A program made the position numbers and the translations under genes. 64,000 nt of DNA from BOG-908 sp965198915 (lineage in GTDB: Bacteria; Pseudomonadota; Alphaproteobacteria; Acetobacterales; Acetobacteraceae), in NCBI GenBank assembly GCA_965198915.1, contig CBDAQC010000002.1, forward strand, positions 1,240,001-1,304,000. Direction: 5' to 3'. The notes under the pieces were generated by a model that saw only the letters and a list, made by a program, of their open reading frames with translations, was not told where the DNA came from and did not search any database. This document shows positions 49,640 through 60,558 of the stretch, in pieces. Within the stretch, counting starts at the first letter, position 1, and every line of letters begins with the position of its first letter.

Positions 49640-49654
49640 TTAACTGCCAGTTAA
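49640..49654. promoter_or_regulatory. Perfect dyad upstream of guaA, candidate operator
   Basis: TTAACTGCCAGTTAA is a perfect 7+1+7 inverted repeat, 69 bases upstream of the guaA ATG. It borders an unusually AT-rich stretch (49650-49800) that presumably holds the divergent promoters of guaA and the gene at 49821. A repressor or activator site is inferred. Confidence 0.4.
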
Positions 49655-49820
49655 TACAATCCAGCTTGGCTGATGGCCTGAATGTTAAAAAACCGTAGCT
49701 CTGGTCTTTTCGACGGAACACTCTATAACAAATGTAGTCACAAGCCTGTCATCTAAAAAATCATAACGTGCTCTAACCAATAAAGACACGGATAAGCCGC
49801 GCACACACGCAGGGGTTGAA

Positions 49821-50066
49821 ATGGCTGCACGACCAGAAGTTTTCACCCGTCATCCGGGTGCTCCGCCTGTCAGCCCCGATTCCGAGCTGCGCCCGGCGGC
49901 TTTGGTCCTGCCGCTGCGCCGGACGGATTCGCAGGGCCGCAAGCTGGTCGACCAGACGTCGGGTGACCGCCTCGGCCCGGCGCAGGGCCTGGTGATCGGC
50001 CTGGTTCTCAGCGCCGCGTTCTGGCTGGCCATCGTGGCCCTCGCCTGGGCCGCCACCCGCCACTGA
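49821..50066 (+). CDS. Small single-pass membrane protein
   Basis: 81 residues from ATG with AGGGG upstream. The first 50 residues are polar (DSELRPAALVLPLRRTDSQG), followed by one membrane helix, GLVIGLVLSAAFWLAIVALAW, and a short ATRH end. Function and family are not recognised. It is divergent from guaA. Its 3' end faces the GH16 gene at 50173, with about 100 bases between containing no strong hairpin. Confidence 0.6.
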   Translation: MAARPEVFTRHPGAPPVSPDSELRPAALVLPLRRTDSQGRKLVDQTSGDRLGPAQGLVIGLVLSAAFWLAIVALAWAATRH

Positions 50067-50172
50067 CATACTGAGGCAACGCGGCTGAGCGCCTGTCCGG
50101 CGGCCACTCGTTGTCAAGCGGCATCTGCCAGCGGCTGCAGATGACGGTTTGCGGCGGTGACGTGGCGGCCGC

Positions 50173-51054
50173 TCAGCGCCGCCGGAATACCCGCAGGTAA
50201 TCCACGCTGTAATCCCAACCCGCACCCTCGTCCTGCATCCCGGTCATGTCCGTACCCTTGAGGGACATTCCTATCTGGTTGGTGATCAGTATGTGCGCCG
50301 GCGGGGCGCGCCAGAGGTAATGGCACCGCTGGACCACCTGCCCGTCCAGCAGCCAGACCGGCATGTCGGCCTGCCAGTCCAGCGCAAAGACGTGATAACC
50401 CTCCGAAAAGTCGATCCCCGGATCGTATTCGCCACCTGCGAATTTCGACATCAGCACTTCATTGCCGAAATCCTGCGGACGTCCTGCATCTTGCAGATGC
50501 GCCGTCATGCGAAGCGGCCGCGGCCGTCCTTGCCAGTCGAAGAACTCGAAAATGTCGATCTCCGGCGGCCAGGGCGTGGCGGAAAAATGCCCGTCCGGGT
50601 ATTCCACGCCGGGATTCAGCCAGAATGCCGGCCAAGTGCCCAGGCCGCGCGGTAATTTCGCGCGCATTTCCACCACCATGCCCTCGGTGACCGGGATCAG
50701 TGCCCGCAACATGCCGGATTCGATGCCGCCCGGCCGCAAGCCGCCGCCCGCCGGCACGCGGCCTTTCAGCGCCAGATGATCCGCGCCGAACACGTGCAGC
50801 GAGCGCGGGTCGCCTTCCGGATAATCCCGGTGCTTGGACCAGTAGGAGTCCAGACCGTCCAGCCGGCCTTGATCGTAGATGTAGCGGAACCGGAAATGCT
50901 TGCGCAGATCGGCCATGTCGCGGACCGTGGCGTCCGCGCGCGCGTTGCCGAAGCGGTAATCGGCGAGCACGTCGAAATTGCCGGTGCCGCCGAGCGGCAG
51001 GAGTATCGCGGAGCCCAGGCCGGCGAGCACGGTTCTTCTGGTGACGTCAGGCAT
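50173..51054 (-). CDS. Exported GH16 glycoside hydrolase of the exopolysaccharide locus
   Basis: 293 residues from the ATG giving MPDVTRRTVLAGLGSAILLP. TRRTVLAG resembles a Tat signal, implying folded export. The GH16 domain has MVVEMRAKLPRGLGTWPAFWL and the catalytic motif EIDIFEFF (Glu165 nucleophile, Glu170 acid/base), then YHVFALDWQADMPVWLLDG. Such enzymes trim or depolymerise the exopolysaccharide made by adjacent genes. The frame is open to 51111, but that would place the Tat motif too deep. The next 254 bases, to the export lipoprotein stop, hold nothing recognised. Confidence 0.85.
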   Translation of the reverse strand: MPDVTRRTVLAGLGSAILLPLGGTGNFDVLADYRFGNARADATVRDMADLRKHFRFRYIYDQGRLDGLDSYWSKHRDYPEGDPRSLHVFGADHLALKGRVPAGGGLRPGGIESGMLRALIPVTEGMVVEMRAKLPRGLGTWPAFWLNPGVEYPDGHFSATPWPPEIDIFEFFDWQGRPRPLRMTAHLQDAGRPQDFGNEVLMSKFAGGEYDPGIDFSEGYHVFALDWQADMPVWLLDGQVVQRCHYLWRAPPAHILITNQIGMSLKGTDMTGMQDEGAGWDYSVDYLRVFRRR

Positions 51055-51308
51055 CAGGTGAGCCGGGCTGCTGCAAGAGACCGGGCCGCGCGGACGCTCT
51101 GCCCGACGCAACGGCGGCGGCCGTGAAGACTGGCAAGCGCGACAACCCCATCACGGGCCGCTGACGGGATCGTCCTGCAGGCATGCCTCGAACAACCGCT
51201 CCGCTCGGACGGACCTGAAAGCATGACAACCGTTTTGGCCGATGTGGCATGCGGGAAAGCAGTTCTTCCAAAAGCGCTCAAGCCGGTTCTGCGAGGCGCA
51301 GCCATCAA

Positions 51309-51932
51309 TCAGAAATGCCGCTCGTACACCTTGACCACGTCACCCGGCGCCAGGAACGAATGGGGCGTGATCTTGCCCTCCGTCGCAGCCCCGCCCACCG
51401 TGCGCACGTCACCCGCGTAAGCCTCTACTGCGCGATAGGTGAAGCCGCCTGCAACCGCCACGGCCGTCAGCATGGTCATACCCGGGGAGTAGTTGTACTG
51501 CCCCGGCTTGCTCACCTCGCCCAGCACGAAGATCGGCCGATACGCCAGCACCTCGACGGACACTCTCGGATCCTTGAGGAATTTGCGCGAGGACAGCGTG
51601 TCTTCCAGCTTCGCCGCGAACTGTGTCGAGGTCAGACCGCCGGCGGTGATGTTGCCGACCAGCGGCACCGCGACCTGGCCCTGGTCGTCCACGTGAAACT
51701 GACCGCTGAGCTGGTCGGACCCGAAGGTGATCACCCGTATCTGGTCGCCGCCGCCGAGCCGGTAGGCGCCGGGCGTGTAGTCCGCAAGCGGCGGCAGATC
51801 GGCACCAGGCGAGCAGCCCGATGCCGCCAGCGCAAGCAGGAGGACCAGGCGGCCGGCAAATGCAGCACGCCGTCCTCTATTGCAGGAAGCCTCGCCAGCA
51901 AGCGCGCGGGTAGGAAAGGATCGTGTCGGCAT
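51309..51932 (-). CDS. Wza/GumB-type polysaccharide export lipoprotein
   Basis: 207 residues with a lipobox ASGC (Cys40) after a hydrophobic stretch. The mature part has the Poly_export domain (YRLGGGDQIRVITFGSDQLSG, VDDQGQVAVPLVGNITAGGLT) followed by a SLBB-type domain (PIFVLGEVSKPGQYNYSPGMTMLTAVAVAGG). It forms the outer-membrane export channel for capsule or exopolysaccharide. It is short, as in the GumB branch. GGGAGA lies five bases from the ATG. It lies 20 bases downstream of the beta-barrel gene and shares its transcript. No Wzc-type kinase or GumC partner is in the window. Confidence 0.9.
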   Translation of the reverse strand: MPTRSFPTRALAGEASCNRGRRAAFAGRLVLLLALAASGCSPGADLPPLADYTPGAYRLGGGDQIRVITFGSDQLSGQFHVDDQGQVAVPLVGNITAGGLTSTQFAAKLEDTLSSRKFLKDPRVSVEVLAYRPIFVLGEVSKPGQYNYSPGMTMLTAVAVAGGFTYRAVEAYAGDVRTVGGAATEGKITPHSFLAPGDVVKVYERHF

Positions 51933-51952
51933 CAGGGTCTCCCGGCAATGGG

Positions 51953-53317
51953 CTAAAGAGCGAGGCGCAAGGTCAGGCGGAACGTGTTCTCGGAATAGTT
52001 GCTGCCGAAAACCTCGCCATTGGTCAGGAACCCTTCGGGCGAGACGGCGCCGCCGCTGCTGCTGTTACGGGTCGAGAACGTGTAGTCGGCCGCGAGGCGG
52101 ACGTTGCGGTTCAGGGAATACGAGGCGCCCAGGCCAGCGGTGAGGAAGTTCTCGTGTCCGCCGCCGGTGCCGTTCACGGCGCGGCCGTAATCGTCGAGAT
52201 AGAAGGTGCCATGCGCGCTGAACACCACATTGCGCAGGAATTCGTGGTCCAGCTGCAGCTTCAGTGCCGTCTCGGTGTATCCGACCGTCGCTTCGGCGGC
52301 GGAATCCTCGATATAGCGCGCGGCGGAGCCGGTAACGGTCGTCAGCCCCGTGGGCGTCCAGGTGACGGCACCTTCCACGATCGGCGCCTGCACGGACCGG
52401 TAGGCGGCGCTGGCGGCGAAGCTGCGCTCCTCGTAGCCTGCCAGCAGGCGAAAGCCGATGATGCCGTCCGCATCGTAGGCCAGCCCGCCCAGCACGGAGG
52501 CGTCGTTAAAGTTCTGCCTGGGCTGGCCGGGCGGCGACTGGTCGAAATCGGATTGCGTGTCGCGCACGATCACCACCACGCGGCGCCGCGTCGCGAATTC
52601 GTAGCTGCCGACCAGCTCGGGTGAGATCGTCACCCTGTCCCGATAGGTCTGCAGGTATTCCTGGCCGCCGACGACGCCGTTGTCGAAATTGAAATAGGAC
52701 ACGTCGATGCCGGGCTGGAGGAAGAACCGCCCGAGATCGATATGGTAGTTCGCCCGCATGTCGTCCACGCGAAAGGCGATCGTCTGGTTTAGGCCCGGCA
52801 CGTCCAGGTCACGCGGCGTCTGGTTCAGGTTGAGGTGGGTGTAGCCGATGCTCAGCGTGTCCCGCCCGAAATCGTGGCTGCCGCCGAGAGCCGCCGTCCA
52901 GTTGGTGAACCCCTGGTTCGATTCTTCCGGGTATTCGAAATCATCCACCGACAGGGCGCCGGCGAACCTGGTATCGGACCACCCGCCGGACGCGTTCACC
53001 GATGCGTTCGTCTCGATCAGCGCGCTGCCATGCGCATCGCGCGTGCCGGTCACGTTGTCATCGTAGCCCACGCTTTCCTGCAGCACCGGCGTGATCACGA
53101 AGCTGCCCAGGCGGACGCCCTGCGCATCGTATTCCGGATGCTGGCGCGTGGCCACGGTCACGCCGGCCGCCGTGTCATACCCCGGTATTCCCGCGTTGAG
53201 GTATTCGTCGATCGCCTGCGCACGCGCTTCCGGCGCCGTGGCAGCCCACAGTGCCATCGCCGCCGGCGGCAGCAGGCCGAGCCTGAGCATTACCCGGAAC
53301 AAACGCCGCCCCGCCAT
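51953..53317 (-). CDS. Outer-membrane beta-barrel protein of the polysaccharide locus
   Basis: 454 residues from the ATG giving MAGRRLFRVMLRLGLLPPAA. The signal peptide ends around APEARAQA. The rest is alternating polar and hydrophobic strands such as GSFVITPVLQESVGYDDNVTG and NFLTAGLGASYSLNRNVRLAADYTFS, ending in the barrel-type NTFRLTLRLAL. It resembles the outer-membrane beta-barrel proteins paired with Wza-like exporters in acetic-acid-bacteria-type exopolysaccharide loci; a role in secretion is inferred. The frame extends upstream to 53923 but overlaps the divergent polymerase, so this start is preferred. Confidence 0.82.
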   Translation of the reverse strand: MAGRRLFRVMLRLGLLPPAAMALWAATAPEARAQAIDEYLNAGIPGYDTAAGVTVATRQHPEYDAQGVRLGSFVITPVLQESVGYDDNVTGTRDAHGSALIETNASVNASGGWSDTRFAGALSVDDFEYPEESNQGFTNWTAALGGSHDFGRDTLSIGYTHLNLNQTPRDLDVPGLNQTIAFRVDDMRANYHIDLGRFFLQPGIDVSYFNFDNGVVGGQEYLQTYRDRVTISPELVGSYEFATRRRVVVIVRDTQSDFDQSPPGQPRQNFNDASVLGGLAYDADGIIGFRLLAGYEERSFAASAAYRSVQAPIVEGAVTWTPTGLTTVTGSAARYIEDSAAEATVGYTETALKLQLDHEFLRNVVFSAHGTFYLDDYGRAVNGTGGGHENFLTAGLGASYSLNRNVRLAADYTFSTRNSSSGGAVSPEGFLTNGEVFGSNYSENTFRLTLRLAL

Positions 53318-53390
53318 GTTAACCTGCCGTTGCGGACTGGCCCGGCGCGTTTCTGCGTCCCGGCCCGGCGCCCCCGGCAAGAGAGTACTC

Positions 53391-54674
53391 GTGTTCAACC
53401 CCGCCATCGATCTCGACACACCTTCACCTGCACGGCCCGGGCTGACCGTGGCCCCCGCGGCACTGCGAACGCAAGCGGCCTGTCTGCGTTTCACAACCGT
53501 ATTGCTTTGCGTGTGCCTGTTCCTGCAGCGCTTCGGCGTGCTGGCCGGTGCCGCGCCGCTCAGCATCGTGGGCCCGATCGGCCTGGCACTCGGCGCCTGG
53601 GGCCTGGCGCACGGAACCCTCGTGCTGCACCGTGGCCGCACCGCGCTATATCTCGGCCTGGTGGGGCTGGCGCTGCTGGGCGCAGCCTGGCACGCAATGT
53701 CGCCCGGCACGTTCGACGCCTCGCCCAGCACGAACTCGCTGCTGCACTTCCTGGGCATTACCGCGCTGGCCACGCTGAGCTTCGCCGCGCCCGTCGACGA
53801 GGACGCTTTCTTCAGCCGCGTGAACCATCTGCTGGCCGTCATCGCCGGCTTGGGCATCGCCCAGTTCGCCGCCCAGTTCGTGGGTTTGCGGCTGTTCGCT
53901 TTCACCGGGATAGTGCCGGCCAACCTGCTGCTGGAGCAGGGCTACAACCTGGAGATACCGGTCGGCATAGGCGAGATACTCAAATCGAACGGGCTGTTCC
54001 TCATCGAGCCCTCGGTATACTCCCAGTTCATGGCGGTGGGCCTGATGATCGAGGTGCTGACCGCCAGGCGGCCGCTGTATTTCGGCCTGTTCACCGCGGG
54101 CATGCTGCTGTCCTTCTCGGGCACCGGCTGGATCGTGCTGGCCAGCTTCTTCCTGTTTGCCGGCGTCCGCATCGGCCCGCAATTCATCAAGGTGGCCATC
54201 GTCTCGGCCTGCGCGCTGGGCCTGATCCTGGCCGTCGCCGCCCTGAGTGCGCCGGATTTCGCCGCCGCTCTGTCGGACCGCTTTGGCGAGATCTCCCAGC
54301 CCGGCACCAGCGGCCACATGCGCTTCATAACGCCGTTCTGGCTGATGTCGGACGTGCTGGCGCGCGAGCCCTCGGCCTTGCTGGCCGGCATCGGTGCGGG
54401 AGTCAGCGAGAAGCTCAGCCTGCCTTACGCGTTCGACGTGAACACGCCGGTGAAGGTGTTCCTGGAATACGGGCTGCCGCTGCTGCTAGCCTATCTGGCG
54501 CTGTTCTGGCGCGCGGAACGCACCGCGGTGCAGGGTGCGCTGTTCGTGCCGCTGATGCTGCTGTTCCTGTTCACCGGCGGCTACCAGCAGTTCCCGCCGG
54601 TGCTGTTCCCGGTGCTGCTGCTGCTGGCCATCGCCCGCCTGCGCCCCGCTCGCCTGACCGGGCCAGGTGGCTGA
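53391..54674 (+). CDS. Wzy-like polysaccharide polymerase/ligase-type membrane protein
   Basis: 427 residues from a GTG preceded by AAGAGAG. It has about 10-12 membrane helices (LLCVCLFLQRFGVLAG, PLSIVGPIGLALGAWGLAHG, VFLEYGLPLLLAYLALFW) and a periplasmic loop near the middle (FRLFAFTGIV to EPSVYSQFMAVGL). The layout resembles O-antigen/EPS polymerases (Wzy, PelG-like); sequence conservation in this class is poor, so the call rests on topology and locus. It is divergent from the barrel gene, with 73 bases between, and followed closely by two accessory genes on the same strand. Confidence 0.7.
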   Translation: MFNPAIDLDTPSPARPGLTVAPAALRTQAACLRFTTVLLCVCLFLQRFGVLAGAAPLSIVGPIGLALGAWGLAHGTLVLHRGRTALYLGLVGLALLGAAWHAMSPGTFDASPSTNSLLHFLGITALATLSFAAPVDEDAFFSRVNHLLAVIAGLGIAQFAAQFVGLRLFAFTGIVPANLLLEQGYNLEIPVGIGEILKSNGLFLIEPSVYSQFMAVGLMIEVLTARRPLYFGLFTAGMLLSFSGTGWIVLASFFLFAGVRIGPQFIKVAIVSACALGLILAVAALSAPDFAAALSDRFGEISQPGTSGHMRFITPFWLMSDVLAREPSALLAGIGAGVSEKLSLPYAFDVNTPVKVFLEYGLPLLLAYLALFWRAERTAVQGALFVPLMLLFLFTGGYQQFPPVLFPVLLLLAIARLRPARLTGPGG

Positions 54675-54678
54675 CGGC

Positions 54679-55716
54679 ATGGACACGCAAGCCGCACCGG
54701 ACACCGGCGCCAGGCTCGGCCCGCAAGCTATCGAAGCGTTGATACTGCGCCGGCTGGACGCGCTGGGACACAGGCCTGACCTGCTAGACCGCCAAGCCAT
54801 CGCCGCTTTAGTGGCCGATGCGGGCGGCTCCGGCAGGCGCCTGCGCAGCAGCCTCGCCGCCACGCTGTTCCTGGCCAGCACCGAGAACGCGAGCCAGATC
54901 GACGCGGCGCTGGTGCGTCGCGCGCTGGCGCCGGCACGCCCGGCGATCATTCAGCCCGGGCCCACTTCACAGGCCGCCGCTACCAGGCCGAAATGGTTTA
55001 CCGCCTCGCGTTTCTATCTAGTGGCAGGGCTCGCGGCGCTTGCCGTCTCGCTCACCAACCTGGTGCTGCGGCCACCGCCGAACGAGCCTGCCGCGGTACC
55101 CGCGAAGGCAACGCGGGCCGGACCGGAGGCTGGCCCGCCGCCCGCGCCCGCAGCGACGCCGACACCCATGGTTGCCCAGACTAGCCCAACCCCGCCCCAA
55201 TTATCGCCCCAGACTTCGCCCCAGGCTTCAAGCCAGTCTTCGAGCCAGGCTACGCCGCAGTCACCGACTCGGCAGGAGGCGGCTCCTCCGGCCGCGCCCG
55301 TCCTGGCGCCGTTGCCCCCGGCCGTGGCCGTACGTAGCCCGCCGGTGCCGCAATCCAGCCTGCCGGCCGCCGTCGTCACCCTGCCGCCGCTCCCGGCCGG
55401 CGCGCCGGCCGCTATCGTTCTGCTCTACCCCGCCCGCGACCCCGGTGCTCTGGATCGGCTGCGGCCGCTCGCCCTGAAGCTGCAGAATGCCGGCATAACC
55501 GACATACGCGCCAAGCCGGTTCACGCGCCGCCGCCGCGCCGGGTGATTTCCTATTTTTACAGTGACGACCGGCCGCTGGCGGACACGATCGCCAGGACTC
55601 TCTCAGGCAGCGCCTGGCCCAGGCTGGGCAGCAACGCGCTGCAACCCTCGCTTGTGCTACCGCCGCCCGGCCTGCCCGGACATAATCCTGGCACCATCGA
55701 GGTGCAGCTGCCATGA
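54679..55716 (+). CDS. Membrane-anchored protein with Pro/Ser/Gln-rich linker and possible LytR-C/SPOR-like end
   Basis: 345 residues from ATG; an in-frame GTG at 54667 overlaps the polymerase stop. A helical cytoplasmic part (about 1-105), one membrane helix (FYLVAGLAALAVSLTNLVL) and a low-complexity linker with repeats such as SPQTSPQASSQSSSQATPQS lead to an alpha/beta C-terminus (IVLLYPARDPGALDRLRPLALKLQNAGITDI) that recalls LytR-C or SPOR folds. It is likely an envelope scaffold. Its stop overlaps the next gene as ATGA, so the three plus-strand genes form an operon. Confidence 0.62.
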   Translation: MDTQAAPDTGARLGPQAIEALILRRLDALGHRPDLLDRQAIAALVADAGGSGRRLRSSLAATLFLASTENASQIDAALVRRALAPARPAIIQPGPTSQAAATRPKWFTASRFYLVAGLAALAVSLTNLVLRPPPNEPAAVPAKATRAGPEAGPPPAPAATPTPMVAQTSPTPPQLSPQTSPQASSQSSSQATPQSPTRQEAAPPAAPVLAPLPPAVAVRSPPVPQSSLPAAVVTLPPLPAGAPAAIVLLYPARDPGALDRLRPLALKLQNAGITDIRAKPVHAPPPRRVISYFYSDDRPLADTIARTLSGSAWPRLGSNALQPSLVLPPPGLPGHNPGTIEVQLP

Positions 55717-56486
55717 CGCGGCCGGCGATCCTGGCCGGACGCGCCGGGCCACGCATCGCGGCATGCCTACTGGCGGCCCTGCTCGCCGGCCCCGCATCGG
55801 CCGCCTCCCGCACCGACCCGCGCACCCTGTTCAACCAGGCCGTGACAGCCGATCTGGCGGCCACAGACACGGAAGGGAGCGCGCGCGCCCTGGCGCTGTA
55901 CAGGCAGGCGGCGGATGGCGGCCTGGCGGAAGCCGAGCTGAACGTGGCGGTGATGTACGACAGCGGCCGCGGCACCGCGCGCGATGCCGCCCTGGCCGCA
56001 GATTACTACGGCGCGTCGGCCACCGGCGGGCTGGCGCGCGCGGCATTCGACCTGGGTCAGCTCTACGAATCCGGCGACGGCGTGCCGCAGAACCTCGCTT
56101 TGGCGCAGGCCTGGTTCGGCCAGGCTGCGGCGGAAGGCCTGCAAGCCGCCGCCAACCGCCCGCCGCATCCAGCCATGAGGCTGCCGGACACCATAGCGGC
56201 TCCGGTCAACCGCTATCCGCCCGATTCGGCCAGCCTGCCCGTGCCTGTGGGCGGGCTACCGCTGGTGTGGACCGCCGCCGCCACGCCCGCGCCCGCCGCC
56301 TACTTCGTCCAGGTCATGCGTATCGAGGGCCGCACCGCATCGGTGGTCTTCACCACCACCACGGACGTGTCCGCCGTTCGCATGCCGGCACCGCATCCTG
56401 GCCGCTACGCCTGGCGGGTGTTCGTCATCTGCCCTTCTTTGGGGCGCTACGTGCCGTCTGGCTGGGCCGGGTTTTCCCTGAGCTGA
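55713..56486 (+). CDS. Secreted Sel1-repeat protein
   Basis: 257 residues. A signal peptide (IAACLLAALLAGPASA) precedes two or three Sel1-type repeats, for example ALALYRQAADGGLAEAELNVAVMYDSGRG and LARAAFDLGQLYESGDGVPQN. The C-terminal 100 residues are beta-rich (VPVGGLPLVWTAAATPAPAAYFVQVM). Sel1 proteins are protein-interaction scaffolds often linked to exopolysaccharide or envelope assembly. It overlaps the preceding gene by four bases. The operon ends here; no clear terminator was found in the 33 bases before the convergent small gene. Confidence 0.78.
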   Translation: MTRPAILAGRAGPRIAACLLAALLAGPASAASRTDPRTLFNQAVTADLAATDTEGSARALALYRQAADGGLAEAELNVAVMYDSGRGTARDAALAADYYGASATGGLARAAFDLGQLYESGDGVPQNLALAQAWFGQAAAEGLQAAANRPPHPAMRLPDTIAAPVNRYPPDSASLPVPVGGLPLVWTAAATPAPAAYFVQVMRIEGRTASVVFTTTTDVSAVRMPAPHPGRYAWRVFVICPSLGRYVPSGWAGFSLS

Positions 56487-56519
56487 GCCGCGGCGCCGGG
56501 TGTCTCGACTGCCGTGCGG

Positions 56520-56759
56520 CTATCGTGCCTTGCGCTCCAGGCGCGCAAGTATGGCCTCCTCTATCGCGAGGTGCCCTTCCATCGTCACGATCAGGTCACG
56601 GGCAGTGTCCAGATAGGTGGAAGGCCCGTGTAACGACAGATCCGCGATGATGCGCGTCTGTGCCAGGATGTGCTGCCGGCTCCGGGCCACGTTCGCCCGC
56701 ATCGCCGTGAGATACGCCGCAGCGTCCGTCGGCACAGGGCAACTGGCTTTGCGCGACAT
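56520..56759 (-). CDS. Small helical protein of unknown function
   Basis: 79 residues from ATG giving MSRKASCPVPTDAAAYLT; an alternative start at 56804 adds 15 residues. It is predicted almost wholly helical (MRANVARSRQHILAQTRIIADLSLHG and ARDLIVTMEGHLAIEEAILARLERK). No membrane helix and one cysteine. No family is recognised. It lies between the Sel1 gene (convergent) and tRNA-Lys on the same strand, about 90 bases apart. Confidence 0.55.
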   Translation of the reverse strand: MSRKASCPVPTDAAAYLTAMRANVARSRQHILAQTRIIADLSLHGPSTYLDTARDLIVTMEGHLAIEEAILARLERKAR

Positions 56760-56846
56760 CCGGGGTTCCGCCTGCGGAGATGATGCGAACGCCGCGCGGG
56801 CCACGTTCGGACCGAGTCCGCCACGCGGCCGGACACCAAGCAGGTT

Positions 56847-56922
56847 TGGTGGGCACTGTAGGGATCGAACCTACGACAAGCTGATTAAGAGTCAGCCGCT
56901 CTACCAACTGAGCTAAGTGCCC
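56847..56922 (-). tRNA. tRNA-Lys (anticodon CTT)
   Basis: A complete cloverleaf of 76 bases including an encoded CCA. The minus strand reads GGGCACTTAGCTCAG... with D-arm AGCTCAGTTGGTAGAGC, anticodon stem CTGAC/ATCAG around CTCTTAA (anticodon CTT, reading AAG), T-arm GTAGGTTCGATCCCTAC and acceptor GTGCCCACCA. No integrase or attachment duplication is nearby. Confidence 0.97.
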
Positions 56923-57003
56923 TGCCGTCTCGGGAGGCGGCGTGATAGCAGGGCCGCACGGCGGAAGAAAGGCCCCACGCGCGAAAAACCGCGGTGGACG
57001 GTC

Positions 57004-60396
<3,393 letters not shown>

Positions 60397-60414
60397 CGGG
60401 GGAAGTTAGGGGGA

Positions 60415-60553
60415 AAGGGGAAGGAAGGCCTGCTTTTTTGAAAAAAAGAAGCAAAAAACTTTTGCTCCGCTGTCGCGGACTTCTTCGGTGAGCCGCCGAC
60501 AGGGACCAAAAGTCTTTTGCTTCTTTTCTTCAGAAAAGAAGGCCTTGCTTGCC
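60415..60553. repeat. Interspersed inverted-repeat element, copy 15
   Basis: Left half 60415-60467 (GGAAGGAAGGCCTGC, A/T stem, then AAGAAGCAAAAAACTTTTGC). Right half 60506-60553 (CCAAAAGTCTTTTGC, CTTC/GAAG stem, then GGCCTTGCTTGCC). The core ends CCGCCGACAGGGACC, matching the core hairpins of copies 1 and 3. It lies between gspD and dnaE, both minus strand. Confidence 0.9.
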
Positions 60554-60558
60554 TCGCC

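Noticed and set aside
51249..51275. Possible further decayed repeat half (GAAAGCAGTTCTTCCAAAAG)
   Set aside because: The match is too short and lacks the A/T stem; it could be chance.
56800..57003. tRNA-Lys as an integration site of a genomic island
   Set aside because: No integrase and no duplicated tRNA 3' end were seen on either side.
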